The notes: generated from the letters alone by a model not told the origin. A DNA stretch of 50,091 nucleotides from Acidovorax sp. (GCA_030692685.1 JAUXZO010000095.1:1-50091); one strand, 5' to 3'; counted from the stretch's first letter, positions 31,703 through 40,892 are shown. Numbers and translations: made by a program.

Positions 31703-32942
31703 AGACGTTCTCCACGCGGCCGTCTGCCTGCACACGCCAGGCCTGCACCGCGTTGTAGTGGTTGAACGAGTGCATCGCGTAGCGGCGCTTCCATTCGCTG
31801 CGCAGCGGCTGGGTGCGGCCGTGTTCGTCGGTGGCGCGGCTCATCAGGTCGACCTTGCGGCCGTTCCATTGCCAAGGCAGCGTGAAGCGTGTAAAGGCAC
31901 GGTCCAGCACCGGGCCGTGCAGCTGCGCCGGAACCCAAGTGCGACCTCCATCCACCGACACGTCCACGCGCGCAATGCGCCCCCGGCCCGACCATGCCAG
32001 CCCGGAGATTTCGTAGAACCCATGGGCATCCGGCAAACGCTGCTGCCCCGAAGGATGCGTGATCACCGACTTGACCTCCATGTGGAAGGCAAAGCGCTCG
32101 ATCCGCCCATCGGCCAACACCTGGGTGTACAAACCCGACTCGTCCTTGGTGTACGCGGGCGCGTCGGTCACTTCCAGCCGGTGCAGCCATTTGACGTTGA
32201 CGTTGCCCTCCCAGCCGGGCATGAACAGGCGCATGGGGTAGCCCTGCGAGGGCCGCAGCCGCTCGCCGTTCTGATACAGCGCCACCACGCCGTGCTCCAT
32301 CAAGGCCTTCAGGGGCAGGCTGCGGCTGTGCGATCCACCGTCAGCGCCTTCGGCCACCACCCATTGGGCGCTGTCTTTCAGGCCCGCCTCGTTCAGCAAA
32401 TATGCCAGCGGCACGCCGGTCCACTCCGAACACGACACCTCGCCCGCAATGTCGCCCAGCGTCTGATCCAGCGCCGTGGGCGACAGCGCATTGGCGGCCG
32501 AATTGCCCGCGCATTCCAGAAAATGCACACGACTGACCATGGGGTAGCGCAGCAGGCGCTCCAGATCAAACCGCAGCGGCTTGTGCACCAGCCCGTGCAC
32601 ATTCAGCGTGTGTCGCTCCGGCGCAATGTCGGGCACGCCGTTGTGGTGCACCGCAAAGTGCAGGCCACTGGGGGTGATGATGCCGCGCTGGTGCTGCAGC
32701 GGTGTGCGCCATACGGGGAAGCCCGCCGCTACGGACAAGCTGCGTTCCACCTGCGCCTCGTGTACTGCGGGCAGGCCGTACGACAGATCGGCCCCGCCGG
32801 GGCGGGTCATCGAATCGGGTAAGCGGGCGGCCAGTGGCTGCGGCGGCGCAGCCCGCGCCGCCGCCACACTGATGCCTCCCGTCGCAAGCCCCCCCAAAAA
32901 AGTCCTCCGACCCAGTCCGCTGGGGCCGCTGTATGAACGCAT
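31695..32942 (-). CDS. SoxC-like molybdopterin sulfite/sulfane dehydrogenase
   Basis: The ATG at 32942, with GGAG upstream, gives 415 residues; a GTG eight codons earlier also exists. A twin-arginine signal (GRRTFLGGLATGG) exports the folded protein. The sulfite oxidase-type molybdenum domain has the metal-ligand cysteine in HFLECAGNSAAN and the GYPMRLFMPGWEGN segment; the C-terminal dimerisation domain follows (DVSVDGGRTW). It oxidises sulfite or Sox-bound sulfane sulfur. No soxXYZAB genes are near, so sulfite oxidation is more likely. Confidence 0.88.
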   Translation of the reverse strand: MRSYSGPSGLGRRTFLGGLATGGISVAAARAAPPQPLAARLPDSMTRPGGADLSYGLPAVHEAQVERSLSVAAGFPVWRTPLQHQRGIITPSGLHFAVHHNGVPDIAPERHTLNVHGLVHKPLRFDLERLLRYPMVSRVHFLECAGNSAANALSPTALDQTLGDIAGEVSCSEWTGVPLAYLLNEAGLKDSAQWVVAEGADGGSHSRSLPLKALMEHGVVALYQNGERLRPSQGYPMRLFMPGWEGNVNVKWLHRLEVTDAPAYTKDESGLYTQVLADGRIERFAFHMEVKSVITHPSGQQRLPDAHGFYEISGLAWSGRGRIARVDVSVDGGRTWVPAQLHGPVLDRAFTRFTLPWQWNGRKVDLMSRATDEHGRTQPLRSEWKRRYAMHSFNHYNAVQAWRVQADGRVENVYA

Positions 32943-33018
32943 CCGTCGTCTCCGCAAAACAAACACGCGGCACCCATCGGCCGCAGTTGCAGTGTTGCGG
33001 GTTGCAAGCCGCCGCGCA

Positions 33019-33071
33019 TTAACGTTGGTTAACGCGTCCGCTGCGGCTTGGCGCGAGCCTGGGCGCCAAGC
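33019..33071. promoter_or_regulatory. Two dyads in the soxC-like / FKBP divergent region
   Basis: TTAAC-GTTG-GTTAA (33019-33032) is a short operator-like dyad. GCTTGGCGC and GCGCCAAGC (33046-33071) form a perfect 9-bp inverted repeat. Both lie in the 228-bp divergent gap. Function unknown. Confidence 0.35.
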
Positions 33072-33170
33072 CCTTTACACTGGCGCGCCGCTGGCAGCAC
33101 ACGCCTTGCTGCCGAGCAAATTAGCGTTCCACGTTTTTTCTCCCTTTCTTCTTTGTTTCAAGGACACCCC

Positions 33171-33578
33171 GTGCGCATTTCTTCCGCCCTTGTATTCGCC
33201 AGCCTGCTGGCTGTCCCTTTCGCATCTGTCATGGCCGCAGGCCCCGTCACCACGGCCAGTGGTCTGGTCTATGAATCACTCAAGGACGGCACCGGCGATT
33301 CGCCCAAGGCCACCGACTCGGTCAAGGTGCACTACAAGGGAATGTTTCTGGATGGCAAGGAGTTCGACAGCTCCTATAAGCGCGGCGAACCGACCTCGTT
33401 CCCGCTGAACCGCGTGATCCCCTGCTGGACCGAAGGCGTGCAGCGCATGAAGCCGGGCGGCAAGGCCAAGCTCACCTGCCCGCCTGCCATTGCCTACGGC
33501 GCAGCAGGTGCGGGCGGTGTGATCCCGCCCAACGCCACGCTCAACTTCGAGATCGAACTGATCGCGGTCAGCCGCTGA
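33171..33578 (+). CDS. FKBP-type peptidyl-prolyl cis-trans isomerase, exported
   Basis: A GTG at 33171 after AAGGA gives 135 residues with a signal peptide (MRISSALVFASLLAVPFASVMAAG). The longer frame upstream lacks a family match. The single FKBP domain is complete: VKVHYKGMFLDGKEFDSS, FPLNRVIPCWTEGVQRMKPGGKAKLTCP, AYGAAGAGGVIPPNATLNFEIELI. It probably assists folding of periplasmic proteins. It lies 20 bp before the MerR gene, so they may share a transcript. Confidence 0.93.
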   Translation: MRISSALVFASLLAVPFASVMAAGPVTTASGLVYESLKDGTGDSPKATDSVKVHYKGMFLDGKEFDSSYKRGEPTSFPLNRVIPCWTEGVQRMKPGGKAKLTCPPAIAYGAAGAGGVIPPNATLNFEIELIAVSR

Positions 33579-33598
33579 TCCCACCGCCGGAGCCCGCC

Positions 33599-34660
33599 AT
33601 GCTGCTCAAGGTTGGTGATCTCGCGCGACGCACCGGCCTCACGGTGCGCACGCTGCACCACTACGACGAGATCGGCCTGCTCAAGCCTTCAGGCCGGTCT
33701 GAGGCAGGCTACCGTCTGTATAGCCAGGCCGACGTGCAGCGCCTGCACGGCATTCAGACCATGCGCCAGATGGGCCTTGCGCTCGCCGACATCGACGCGC
33801 TTCTGGCCGGCAACGGCATGGCGCCCGAGCACATCATCGCGCAGCAAATCCGCTCGCTGGACCAGCAGATCGTGCAGGCCACCGAGCTGCGCGGACGCCT
33901 GACCATGCTGCGCGACGGCCTGATGGCAGGCGCCGAGCCGGACATGGGCAACTGGCTGGAAACACTGGCACTGATGACGACTTACGGCAAGTATTTCAGC
34001 TCGTCCGAACTCAAGCACATCTTTCAGAACTGGCACCTCATCGAGGCCGACTGGCTGGTCGTCAAAGACCTGGTGCGCAGCGCCATGGACCGCCAACTGG
34101 CGCCCGACACGCCAGAAGTACAAGCGCTGGCCTACCGATGGATGGCGCTCATGCTGCACTGGATGAAGGGCGACGTGGACCTGCTGGAGCGCTGGGGCCA
34201 CATGTTTCGCACCGAGCCCAGCACCCAGGGGCGCAACCATGCACCGCCAGGCGACATGATCGAATACATCGAAACGGCCATCAAGCTGCGCATGGCGTTG
34301 CTGGAAAAATACCTGACCCGTGACGACCTGCGCATGCTGGGCCATGTGCCTCATACCGAATGGGCGGCGATGGAGACTGATGTACAACAGCTTCTGGCCA
34401 GAGCCGTCCCACCTCAGCACCCCGACGCGGTGGCCGCCGCGCTGCGCTGGAACACGTTGTTCGACACACTGACCCGCCACAACCCCGCGCTGCGACAAAA
34501 ACTGCGCATGGCATCGGCCAACGAGCCCTTGTTGCAAGCAGGCTCTCCTTTGAGCGCACCCGTGCGCGCCTACCTTGGAATAGCGCTGGCATACGCAGTG
34601 CCCACCATGCCTGCGACTCACACGGCTCCGGCGCCAGTTCCCGCCCCTTCTCGTTGCTGA
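33599..34660 (+). CDS. MerR family regulator with TipAS-like C-terminal domain
   Basis: The 353-residue protein has a canonical MerR helix-turn-helix and wing (LLKVGDLARRTGLTVRTLHHYDEIGLLKPSGRSEAGYRLYS) and a coiled-coil. A long helical C-terminal region with two repeated sections resembles TipAS drug-sensing domains. There are no metal-binding cysteines. Directly downstream is a MerR-type promoter with a 19-bp spacer in front of an MFS exporter, so it probably activates that exporter when it binds a drug-like compound. Confidence 0.9.
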   Translation: MLLKVGDLARRTGLTVRTLHHYDEIGLLKPSGRSEAGYRLYSQADVQRLHGIQTMRQMGLALADIDALLAGNGMAPEHIIAQQIRSLDQQIVQATELRGRLTMLRDGLMAGAEPDMGNWLETLALMTTYGKYFSSSELKHIFQNWHLIEADWLVVKDLVRSAMDRQLAPDTPEVQALAYRWMALMLHWMKGDVDLLERWGHMFRTEPSTQGRNHAPPGDMIEYIETAIKLRMALLEKYLTRDDLRMLGHVPHTEWAAMETDVQQLLARAVPPQHPDAVAAALRWNTLFDTLTRHNPALRQKLRMASANEPLLQAGSPLSAPVRAYLGIALAYAVPTMPATHTAPAPVPAPSRC

Positions 34661-34705
34661 TTGCAAGACGCGCCAAAAAAAGCGCTGAAATGCATTGCAA
34701 AGCAC

Positions 34706-34736
34706 TTGACCCTCACGCAACGTGAGGGCCGACAGT
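34706..34736 (+). promoter_or_regulatory. MerR-type promoter of the MFS gene
   Basis: A -35 TTGACC (34706-34711) and weak -10 GACAGT (34731-34736) are 19 bp apart. The over-long spacer contains the perfect dyad CCCTCACG-CAA-CGTGAGGG (34710-34728). This is the hallmark of promoters that MerR regulators untwist. Confidence 0.8.
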
Positions 34737-34760
34737 CGGTCTCCATGAATGGAACGACAC

Positions 34761-36128
34761 ATGACTGTTAATGCATCTCCCCCCACCCACAAACCGCTGG
34801 ACCAGCGTGCCACCCCTCCGGACGATCCGCGCGCCGCGCTGCTCAAGGACTCTAACTTTCGCTGGATGACGGGCGGCTCGTTCCTGTCGATGCTGGGCGA
34901 CCAGTTCACGCTGATTGCACTGCCCTGGCTGGTGCTGCAGATGACGGGAGACACCTTGGTGCTGGGCACCGTACTGGCGCTCATCAGCATTCCGCGCGCG
35001 GTGTTCATCCTGGTGGGGGGTGCCCTGGTGGACCGCCATTCACCCAAGCAGGTGCTGATGGTCACCAAGTACATCAACCTGCTACTGCTCGCTGCGCTGG
35101 CGGGGCTGGTGCTTGCGGGCACGCTGACGCTGTGGATGGTGTACGCGCTGTCATTGGGCATTGGGCTGGCCACGGCGTTCAGCATCCCCGCAGGCACGGC
35201 CATGATGCCGCACGTGGTGGCGCGCTCGCAGTTGCAGGCAGCCAACGGCATCAGCCTGGGCTTGCGCCAGCTGACCATGTTCCTCGGGCCTTTGCTGGCC
35301 GGGCTGCTGATCGCGCTGTTTGGTGTGGGCGTGTCCGGTAGTGCGGGCAGTGGCAACACGGGTGTTCCGGCGCACGCCAACGCCACGGGCATCGGCTTGG
35401 CCTTTGCCCTCGATGCCTTGAGCTTTGCCTTGTCGGCATGGACCTTGTCCAAAGTGCGCACCCACGCCAGCGCACTGGCTCCCGCGGCAGCGCCCCAGGC
35501 GGTACTGGCATCCGTGGCGCAGGGCCTGGCGCACTTCTGGCGCGACAGCGAACTGCGCACCTGCTTTTTGTACTGGAGTGCCATTGCCCTGTTCATCATG
35601 GGCCCCATCCATATCGCTATTCCTGTGCTGGCCAGCAGCACACCTCAACTGGGCGCGGCCGCTTTCGGCACCATGCTGGGCGCCCACGGTGCGGGAACGC
35701 TGCTGGGCATGGTGGTGTCGGGCACCGTGCAGCGGCTGCGCATTGGCAGCCTGGGCATGACCATCCTGGCGTTCGACGCCATCATCGGCGCGCTGTTCAT
35801 GCCCATGGGCTTGATCACCGCCGTGTGGCAGGGCGCGGGGCTGATGTTGCTGATTGGCCTCTTGGGCGGCTTCATGCAGGTGAGCGTTTTCACCTGGATT
35901 CAGCAACGTGTACCGCCCGCCCTGCTGGGCCGCGCGATGAGCTTGTTCATGTTTATCTTCATGGGCCTGGCGCCCATATCGGCAGCCGTCACGGGTTGGG
36001 TGATGAAAAGCATCACGCTCCCGCAGCTGTTTGCGACCAGTGGTGGCACGCTGCTGGTGCTGGCAGCGCTGGCCTTGGTGCTGACACCCATGCGCCATGT
36101 GACCGATGCACCCAAAGCCGTGCGCTAA
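34761..36128 (+). CDS. MFS transporter, probable drug exporter
   Basis: The ATG at 34761 gives 455 residues; an ATG at 34749 is also in frame but would leave almost no leader after the predicted promoter. About twelve membrane segments and the MFS motif-A-like LVDRHSPKQVLMVTK loop are visible, with a longer central loop (GSAGSGNTGVPAHANATG). The type resembles macrolide-efflux MFS proteins (DHA3). Expression is probably controlled by the upstream TipA-like MerR regulator. Confidence 0.9.
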   Translation: MTVNASPPTHKPLDQRATPPDDPRAALLKDSNFRWMTGGSFLSMLGDQFTLIALPWLVLQMTGDTLVLGTVLALISIPRAVFILVGGALVDRHSPKQVLMVTKYINLLLLAALAGLVLAGTLTLWMVYALSLGIGLATAFSIPAGTAMMPHVVARSQLQAANGISLGLRQLTMFLGPLLAGLLIALFGVGVSGSAGSGNTGVPAHANATGIGLAFALDALSFALSAWTLSKVRTHASALAPAAAPQAVLASVAQGLAHFWRDSELRTCFLYWSAIALFIMGPIHIAIPVLASSTPQLGAAAFGTMLGAHGAGTLLGMVVSGTVQRLRIGSLGMTILAFDAIIGALFMPMGLITAVWQGAGLMLLIGLLGGFMQVSVFTWIQQRVPPALLGRAMSLFMFIFMGLAPISAAVTGWVMKSITLPQLFATSGGTLLVLAALALVLTPMRHVTDAPKAVR

Positions 36129-36133
36129 AACGC

Positions 36134-36172
36134 CACAGCCCGGCCGCACGTTGAACGCGCGGCCGGGCTGTG
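36134..36172. terminator. Long GC hairpin between convergent genes
   Basis: CACAGCCCGGCCGC and GCGGCCGGGCTGTG form a perfect 14-bp stem with an 11-nt loop. There is no T-run, but the position after the MFS stop and before the convergent nitroreductase suggests a bidirectional terminator. Confidence 0.65.
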
Positions 36173-36225
36173 TTCAAGGCCCTGCCTGTCATTGCGCAGG
36201 CGGGCAAGTTTCTAAAGACTTGGCC

Positions 36226-36888
36226 TCAAACTTCCGTCACGAACTGCTCGCGCGAGCGGCGCACCTTCTTCAGGTTCACCAGCCAATCGCCTTCATCCGC
36301 CCGGTAGCCCAGCGGCAAGATGGCAACGCTGCGCAGGCCCTTGGCACGCAAGCCCAAAATTTCATCCAGAGCGGCCGGGTCAAAGCCTTCCATCGGCGTC
36401 GAGTCAACTTCTTCAAAAGCAGCAGCAATGAGGGATGCGCTCAGGCCGATGTAGGCTTGGCGGGCGGCATGCTGAAAATTCACTTCAGCATCGCGTTGTG
36501 GGTACATGCCCAGCAGCATCTGGCGGTAGTTTTCCCAGCCTTCGTTCTTGAAGCCGCGTTGTTCATTGGTCAGATCAAACATCATGTTGATGCGATCAGC
36601 CGTGTAGTTGTCCCAAGCGGCAAACACCAGAAGGTGTGAGCCGTCGGTGATTTGGGCCTGGTTCCATGCGATGGGCTGGATTTTGGCGCGCACAGCGGGG
36701 TCGGTCACCACGAAAATTTCAAACGGCTGCAGGCCGCTGGATGTAGGCGCCAGGCGGGCGGCTTCCAGAATGCGCTCGACCTTGTCTTGCGGAACGGGCT
36801 TGGCGGGGTTCAGCTTTTTGGCGGCGTAGCGCCATTGAAGTTGGTTCAGCAGCGGCTGCGAGGCAGAGGGAGTGGTGGAAGCGGTCAT
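36226..36888 (-). CDS. Nitroreductase family NAD(P)H oxidoreductase
   Basis: The 220-residue flavoprotein is of the NfsB type. The N-terminal RYAAKKLNPAKPVP and LAPTSSGLQPFEIFVV segments form the FMN site; the C-terminal ILPLGYRADEGDWL and KVRRSREQFV are typical. Such enzymes reduce nitroaromatics, quinones or flavin using NAD(P)H. It stands alone; no regulator is adjacent. Confidence 0.93.
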   Translation of the reverse strand: MTASTTPSASQPLLNQLQWRYAAKKLNPAKPVPQDKVERILEAARLAPTSSGLQPFEIFVVTDPAVRAKIQPIAWNQAQITDGSHLLVFAAWDNYTADRINMMFDLTNEQRGFKNEGWENYRQMLLGMYPQRDAEVNFQHAARQAYIGLSASLIAAAFEEVDSTPMEGFDPAALDEILGLRAKGLRSVAILPLGYRADEGDWLVNLKKVRRSREQFVTEV

Positions 36889-37249
36889 AAAAATCCTGTG
36901 ATCGATTGAGAGGGTTACGCAGCAAAGTGCGCCGTGTATGAACTCTAAGCCTGCCGTTGCACTTCAGTAAGAGCGTTCAAAGAAAAGGATTGTTCGCAAT
37001 ACGTCAACAATCGCCCCGTAAAACCGTCCAAACACGCCCTGTACAGACTCAAATGGCCATTCGCAAGCCCGCAGACTTTTGTCAGCCAACGCGGCGCTGT
37101 ACCTGCCCGGCTGCGCCCACGCACGGAAAGCCCGCATCCAGCGGGCAGCACGGGTTGCAGGCGTACACTCATCGCCCTGTGCCGAGCCAACGATAGTGCA
37201 GGCACACTGCGCGCCCACCCTGGGTGCCACGCCATAGACCCGACCTTCC
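36889..37249. other. Intergenic region without recognised gene
   Basis: This 361-bp divergent gap separates the nitroreductase from the histidine kinase and should contain both promoters. A short CCCGC-ATCCA-GCGGG hairpin lies near 37131. No convincing ORF, RNA or repeat was seen. Confidence 0.5.
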
Positions 37250-39517
37250 ATGAGCGAACCCGATCTGTCTTTTCTGGAACCGGCTGGACGGCAGCCCGCC
37301 CAGGTGGCGCCCGCGCGCGCGGCCACCGCTCCCACCGATCCCACCACCTCTGCGGCATCTTCCGCCAGCGCGCCCGGTATATCGGCTGACGGCCTGGTGG
37401 CAGAACTGCGCGCCTACCAAGCCGAGCTGGAAAGCCAGAACAAGGTCCTGCGCTACAGCCAGACCGTGGCTGAAAGTGCCTCCGAACGATTCGAAACCCT
37501 GTTTGCCAGCGTGCCCCTGGCCCTGATGGTGGTGGACGAACATGACATGGTGGTGCAGGCCAACTCGATGGCGCACCGCTCGTTTCAGCCCAGCGAACGC
37601 GACCGCCCGCTCACGGCCCTGATGCCTTTTGTGCGCCGCCAAGATGCCAAACGCGTGCGCGAAGCCTTTGCACTGGCAAAAGACCTGGGCCGCAGCGAGG
37701 TGAAGGAGGTGGTGTTTGCCATCAGCGCCGACACCCACATCACGGGCGACCTGCACATTGCGCACATCGAGGCGCCTCAGGCCAGCGGCCCGCCCCTGCC
37801 CCAGTTCTTGTGCGCGGTGATCGACCAGGGCCCGCTGCTGGCAGAGCGCCAGGCGCTGCAGCAAAGCGCCGTCACCCTGCAGCAGCGCAACGAGCAGATC
37901 CGCGCCAGCGAAAAGCGGCTGGAGGCCATCATCAACTCCGCGCTCGACGCCATCCTCTGCGTCGACCAGCACCAGCGCATCACCGTGTTCAACCCCACGG
38001 CAGCGGCGCTGTTCCAGTGCAGCGCCAGCGATGCCATGGGCAGCCCGCTCGACCGGTTTTTGCCCGACGCCGCGCAGGCCCTGGCGTTTGCACAGCTCAC
38101 CACCCAGGCGCTGCTGGGCGAGATGACCGCGCTCACCGCCAGCGGCAAAGAGCTGGCGGTAGAAGTGAGCGTTTCGTTCGAGCGCCATGCCGACGGCGAG
38201 ACCACCACCGTGTTCGCCCGCGACCTGACCGGTCGCAAAAAGGCCGAGGCACACCGCAGCGAGCTGGAAGCCCAACTGCGCGAGTCGCACAAGATGCAGG
38301 CCGTGGGCACCATGGCAGGCGGCATTGCGCACGACTTCAACAACATCCTGGGTGCCATCCTGGGCAATGTCGAACTGGCCAAGGCCGACTGCGCTGGCAA
38401 CGCACCGGGCTCGACCGTGCTGGAGAGCCTGCTGGAGATCGACAAGGCCGGCCGCCGCGCGCGCGACCTGGTGCGGCAGATCCTCACCTTCAGCCGCAAC
38501 GAGCCGCCCCAACGCTCGGCCGTGTCACTGGCCGAAGTGGCGCACGACACCGAGCGCCTGCTGCGCGTGACCCTGCCCCCCGCCATCGAGCTGCACATGC
38601 AGCTGCAAGTCGGCCTGCCCCCCGTGCTGGCAGACGCCACCCAGGTGGAGCAAGCCTTGCTCAACCTGTGCACCAACGCCGTCCACGCCATCCAAAGCCA
38701 AGGCACTGAGCGCGGCAGCATCCATGTCGAGGCCGCCACCGTGCAGCCCGACCACCGGCTGAGCGAACGGCTGGGCCTGGCGCCCATCGACTACGTAGCT
38801 TTGACCGTGCGCGACAGCGGCCCCGGCATGGAAGCCGCTACGCTGGAGCGCATTTTTGAACCCTTCTTCACCACCAAACCCGTGGGCCAGGGCACCGGCC
38901 TGGGCCTGGCGGTGGTGCATGGCGTGATGCGTACGCACGAAGGCGGGGTAGACGTGCAGAGCACGCCGGGCCATGGCAGCAAGTTCACGCTGTACTTTCC
39001 GGTGGTGCCAGGGGGTGCCGACGCCACAGCCACCACCTCTGCGTCCACGTCCGCCCTGCCCGCGCCCACCGCAACCAACCCCGTGGAGGCAACCCCGGCC
39101 ACCCCCAGCCCTTCTGACTGCGCCCCACCGCCCCGCAAGCCCCACGTGATGTACGTGGACGATGACCAGGCGCTGGTTTTTTTGGTGCAGCGCCTGCTGC
39201 GCCGGCGCGGGTATGAGGTCAGCGGCTATACCGACCCGCACGAGGCCCGCGCTGCGCTGAACGCCGCCCCACACAACTACGACCTGCTGGTGACCGACTA
39301 CAACATGCCCGGCTTCTGCGGTGTGGACCTGGTGCGAGAGGCCCGCCTGATCCGCCCAGACCTGCCCGTGGCCCTGGCCTCCGGCTACGTCACGGCAGAG
39401 ATCGAACAAGCCGCTCTGGCCGAAGGCGCGCAGGCGCTGATCCACAAGCCCAACGACGTGGAAGAACTCTGCGCCACCGTGCAGCGGCTGATCGCAGGCA
39501 ATGACCCTGCTGCCTGA
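37250..39517 (+). CDS. Soluble hybrid histidine kinase with PAS domains and receiver
   Basis: The 755-residue protein has no membrane segment. After a disordered Ala/Pro/Thr start comes a coiled-coil (45-80), then two PAS-like domains (about 80-190 and 220-330). The HisKA domain has phospho-acceptor His361 in GGIAHDFNNILG, and the ATPase domain shows FTTKPVGQGTGLGLAVVHG. A Pro/Ala/Thr linker leads to a receiver domain with phospho-acceptor Asp683 (DYNMP) and HKP near the end. The last 17 bases overlap the pseudouridine synthase gene. Signal and output partner are unknown. Confidence 0.92.
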   Translation: MSEPDLSFLEPAGRQPAQVAPARAATAPTDPTTSAASSASAPGISADGLVAELRAYQAELESQNKVLRYSQTVAESASERFETLFASVPLALMVVDEHDMVVQANSMAHRSFQPSERDRPLTALMPFVRRQDAKRVREAFALAKDLGRSEVKEVVFAISADTHITGDLHIAHIEAPQASGPPLPQFLCAVIDQGPLLAERQALQQSAVTLQQRNEQIRASEKRLEAIINSALDAILCVDQHQRITVFNPTAAALFQCSASDAMGSPLDRFLPDAAQALAFAQLTTQALLGEMTALTASGKELAVEVSVSFERHADGETTTVFARDLTGRKKAEAHRSELEAQLRESHKMQAVGTMAGGIAHDFNNILGAILGNVELAKADCAGNAPGSTVLESLLEIDKAGRRARDLVRQILTFSRNEPPQRSAVSLAEVAHDTERLLRVTLPPAIELHMQLQVGLPPVLADATQVEQALLNLCTNAVHAIQSQGTERGSIHVEAATVQPDHRLSERLGLAPIDYVALTVRDSGPGMEAATLERIFEPFFTTKPVGQGTGLGLAVVHGVMRTHEGGVDVQSTPGHGSKFTLYFPVVPGGADATATTSASTSALPAPTATNPVEATPATPSPSDCAPPPRKPHVMYVDDDQALVFLVQRLLRRRGYEVSGYTDPHEARAALNAAPHNYDLLVTDYNMPGFCGVDLVREARLIRPDLPVALASGYVTAEIEQAALAEGAQALIHKPNDVEELCATVQRLIAGNDPAA

Positions 39518-40166
39518 GCCGCTGGAGGGCAGCGTGCAGGCGGTGTATGAAGACGCCGACCTGCTGGTGCTGGCCAAGCCCTCGGGTCTGCTGTGTGTGC
39601 CCGGCCGGGGCCCCGACAAGCAAGACTGCCTGAGCGCCCGCGCGCAGCACCGCTGGCCCGGCGCGCTCATCGTGCACCGGCTGGACCAGGCCACATCGGG
39701 CCTGGTGCTGATGGCGCGCAACATCGAAGTCCAACGCCGTCTAAGCCATGCATTCGCCGAGCGCCAAGTCAACAAGCGGTACCAAGCTGTGGTGCAAGGT
39801 GTTCTGGGCCCAGAAGACAACGCATGGAGTGAGATCGACTTGCCCATTGCGGCCGATTGGGAACGGCGCCCGCTGCGTGTGATCAACCACACCATCGGCA
39901 AGCCCAGCCTCACACGCTGGCGGGTGTTGACAAATAACGCAGTGGCGCAGACCACCCGTATTGAACTGGAACCTGTCACCGGTCGAACCCACCAGTTGCG
40001 CGTGCACCTCGCAGCCATCGGCCACGCGATTTTGGGAGATTCGCTGTACGCAGACGCCACTACCCATGCCCTAGCGCCCCGCCTGCTATTGCATGCGTGC
40101 AACCTCGTATTCACGCACCCCGTCTCGGGTAAGACTATGGAGATGACCTGGGCACCGGAGTTTTAG
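39501..40166 (+). CDS. RluA family pseudouridine synthase
   Basis: The 221-residue enzyme isomerises uridine to pseudouridine in rRNA or tRNA. The catalytic motif HRLDQATSGL has Asp62; PVTGRTHQLRVHLAAIGHAILGDSLY is the conserved C-terminal block. Length is that of the short RluA/TruC-type enzymes without an S4 domain. It overlaps the histidine kinase gene by 17 bp. A diverged copy of its 3' part occurs at 46990-47121, at the far side of the quorum-sensing/sulfation block. Confidence 0.93.
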   Translation: MTLLPEPLEGSVQAVYEDADLLVLAKPSGLLCVPGRGPDKQDCLSARAQHRWPGALIVHRLDQATSGLVLMARNIEVQRRLSHAFAERQVNKRYQAVVQGVLGPEDNAWSEIDLPIAADWERRPLRVINHTIGKPSLTRWRVLTNNAVAQTTRIELEPVTGRTHQLRVHLAAIGHAILGDSLYADATTHALAPRLLLHACNLVFTHPVSGKTMEMTWAPEF

Positions 40167-40271
40167 CCAGCCCAGCCGAAAATCCGCCAATGGCAACTCT
40201 CTACACCGCATCAAGGGATGTATGCGGGCTTAAGCCAAAGCAATTCACCAATCATTGAGTCGGCATGAAGC

Positions 40272-40294
40272 AACTTGAACGGATGTTTCAAGTT
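40272..40294. other. Perfect hairpin between rluA and the rsaM-like gene
   Basis: AACTTGAA-CGGATGT-TTCAAGTT is an 8-bp inverted repeat with no T-run. It lies between convergent genes at the left edge of the quorum-sensing block and may help end transcripts. The surrounding 40167-40388 is A+T-richer than the neighbouring genes. Confidence 0.4.
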
Positions 40295-40388
40295 CAAAGT
40301 TACCGGCTCCATAAAACGACTGCCTGGGGCGTTTACATCGCGTGGAATCTCGCGATGAGATGGCTCCATGCACGTTGGTCATTCAAGG

Positions 40389-40796
40389 TCACACGCATGC
40401 TGACTGAAGGCCAACCGCCAGCAACAAGCGGTTTTGCCAAGGCAATGCGTCTACGACGGTAGAGAGCAGCTCTAAATTTTTAGCCCACCCAGCTTCACCC
40501 CCCGCAGAGTAGACCAACATGACGTTGGTGCGTGGTGGGCCTATGCGTTTCCAACGAAACGGTTGTTGCGACATCGACAGTTGCAACTGCCAATCCCAGC
40601 CAATAGAAACGGCTGGCGATGAGGCACTGACCCACTCGGTGTAGCCGCTGATCACGGTCTCACGACCACACCGTTTGACAGATAGGGAATGAGCACCCGC
40701 CAACTCAGTGTCTACCCCTGAGAGCAAGTGCTCAATATGCAGAGAGAGCAGCTCGTCAATCGACAAGCGCAAAAGCCCGTCACAGGACAGCCGCAT
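40389..40796 (-). CDS. RsaM-like (DUF4902) quorum-sensing repressor
   Basis: The ATG at 40796 gives 135 residues; TTG starts upstream, to 40883, would add up to 29 residues, and none has a clear ribosome site. The segment YTEWVSASSPAVSIGWDWQL and the downstream RTNVMLV resemble RsaM/DUF4902 proteins. These are small factors encoded with luxI/luxR genes in Burkholderia and relatives that damp AHL synthesis. It lies 96 bp after the luxR stop, in the same direction, rather than between luxR and luxI. The family call is from recalled motif similarity and context. Confidence 0.65.
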   Translation of the reverse strand: MRLSCDGLLRLSIDELLSLHIEHLLSGVDTELAGAHSLSVKRCGRETVISGYTEWVSASSPAVSIGWDWQLQLSMSQQPFRWKRIGPPRTNVMLVYSAGGEAGWAKNLELLSTVVDALPWQNRLLLAVGLQSACV

Positions 40797-40892
40797 GGCC
40801 GGTATCTGCAGGTTTGTGAATTTTTGAGGGCTTCGCGGGCATCGAAAAAACCGCTGACAACGCAAAAGCAACGCCTGAAGCAAAAACGGCCG

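Noticed and set aside
34745..34771. ATG at 34745 as the MFS start
   Set aside because: It is out of frame and reaches a stop after eight codons.
40265..40462. Small + strand ORF of 65 residues between rluA and the rsaM-like gene
   Set aside because: No ribosome site or family resemblance, and it overlaps the 3' end of the rsaM-like gene on the other strand.
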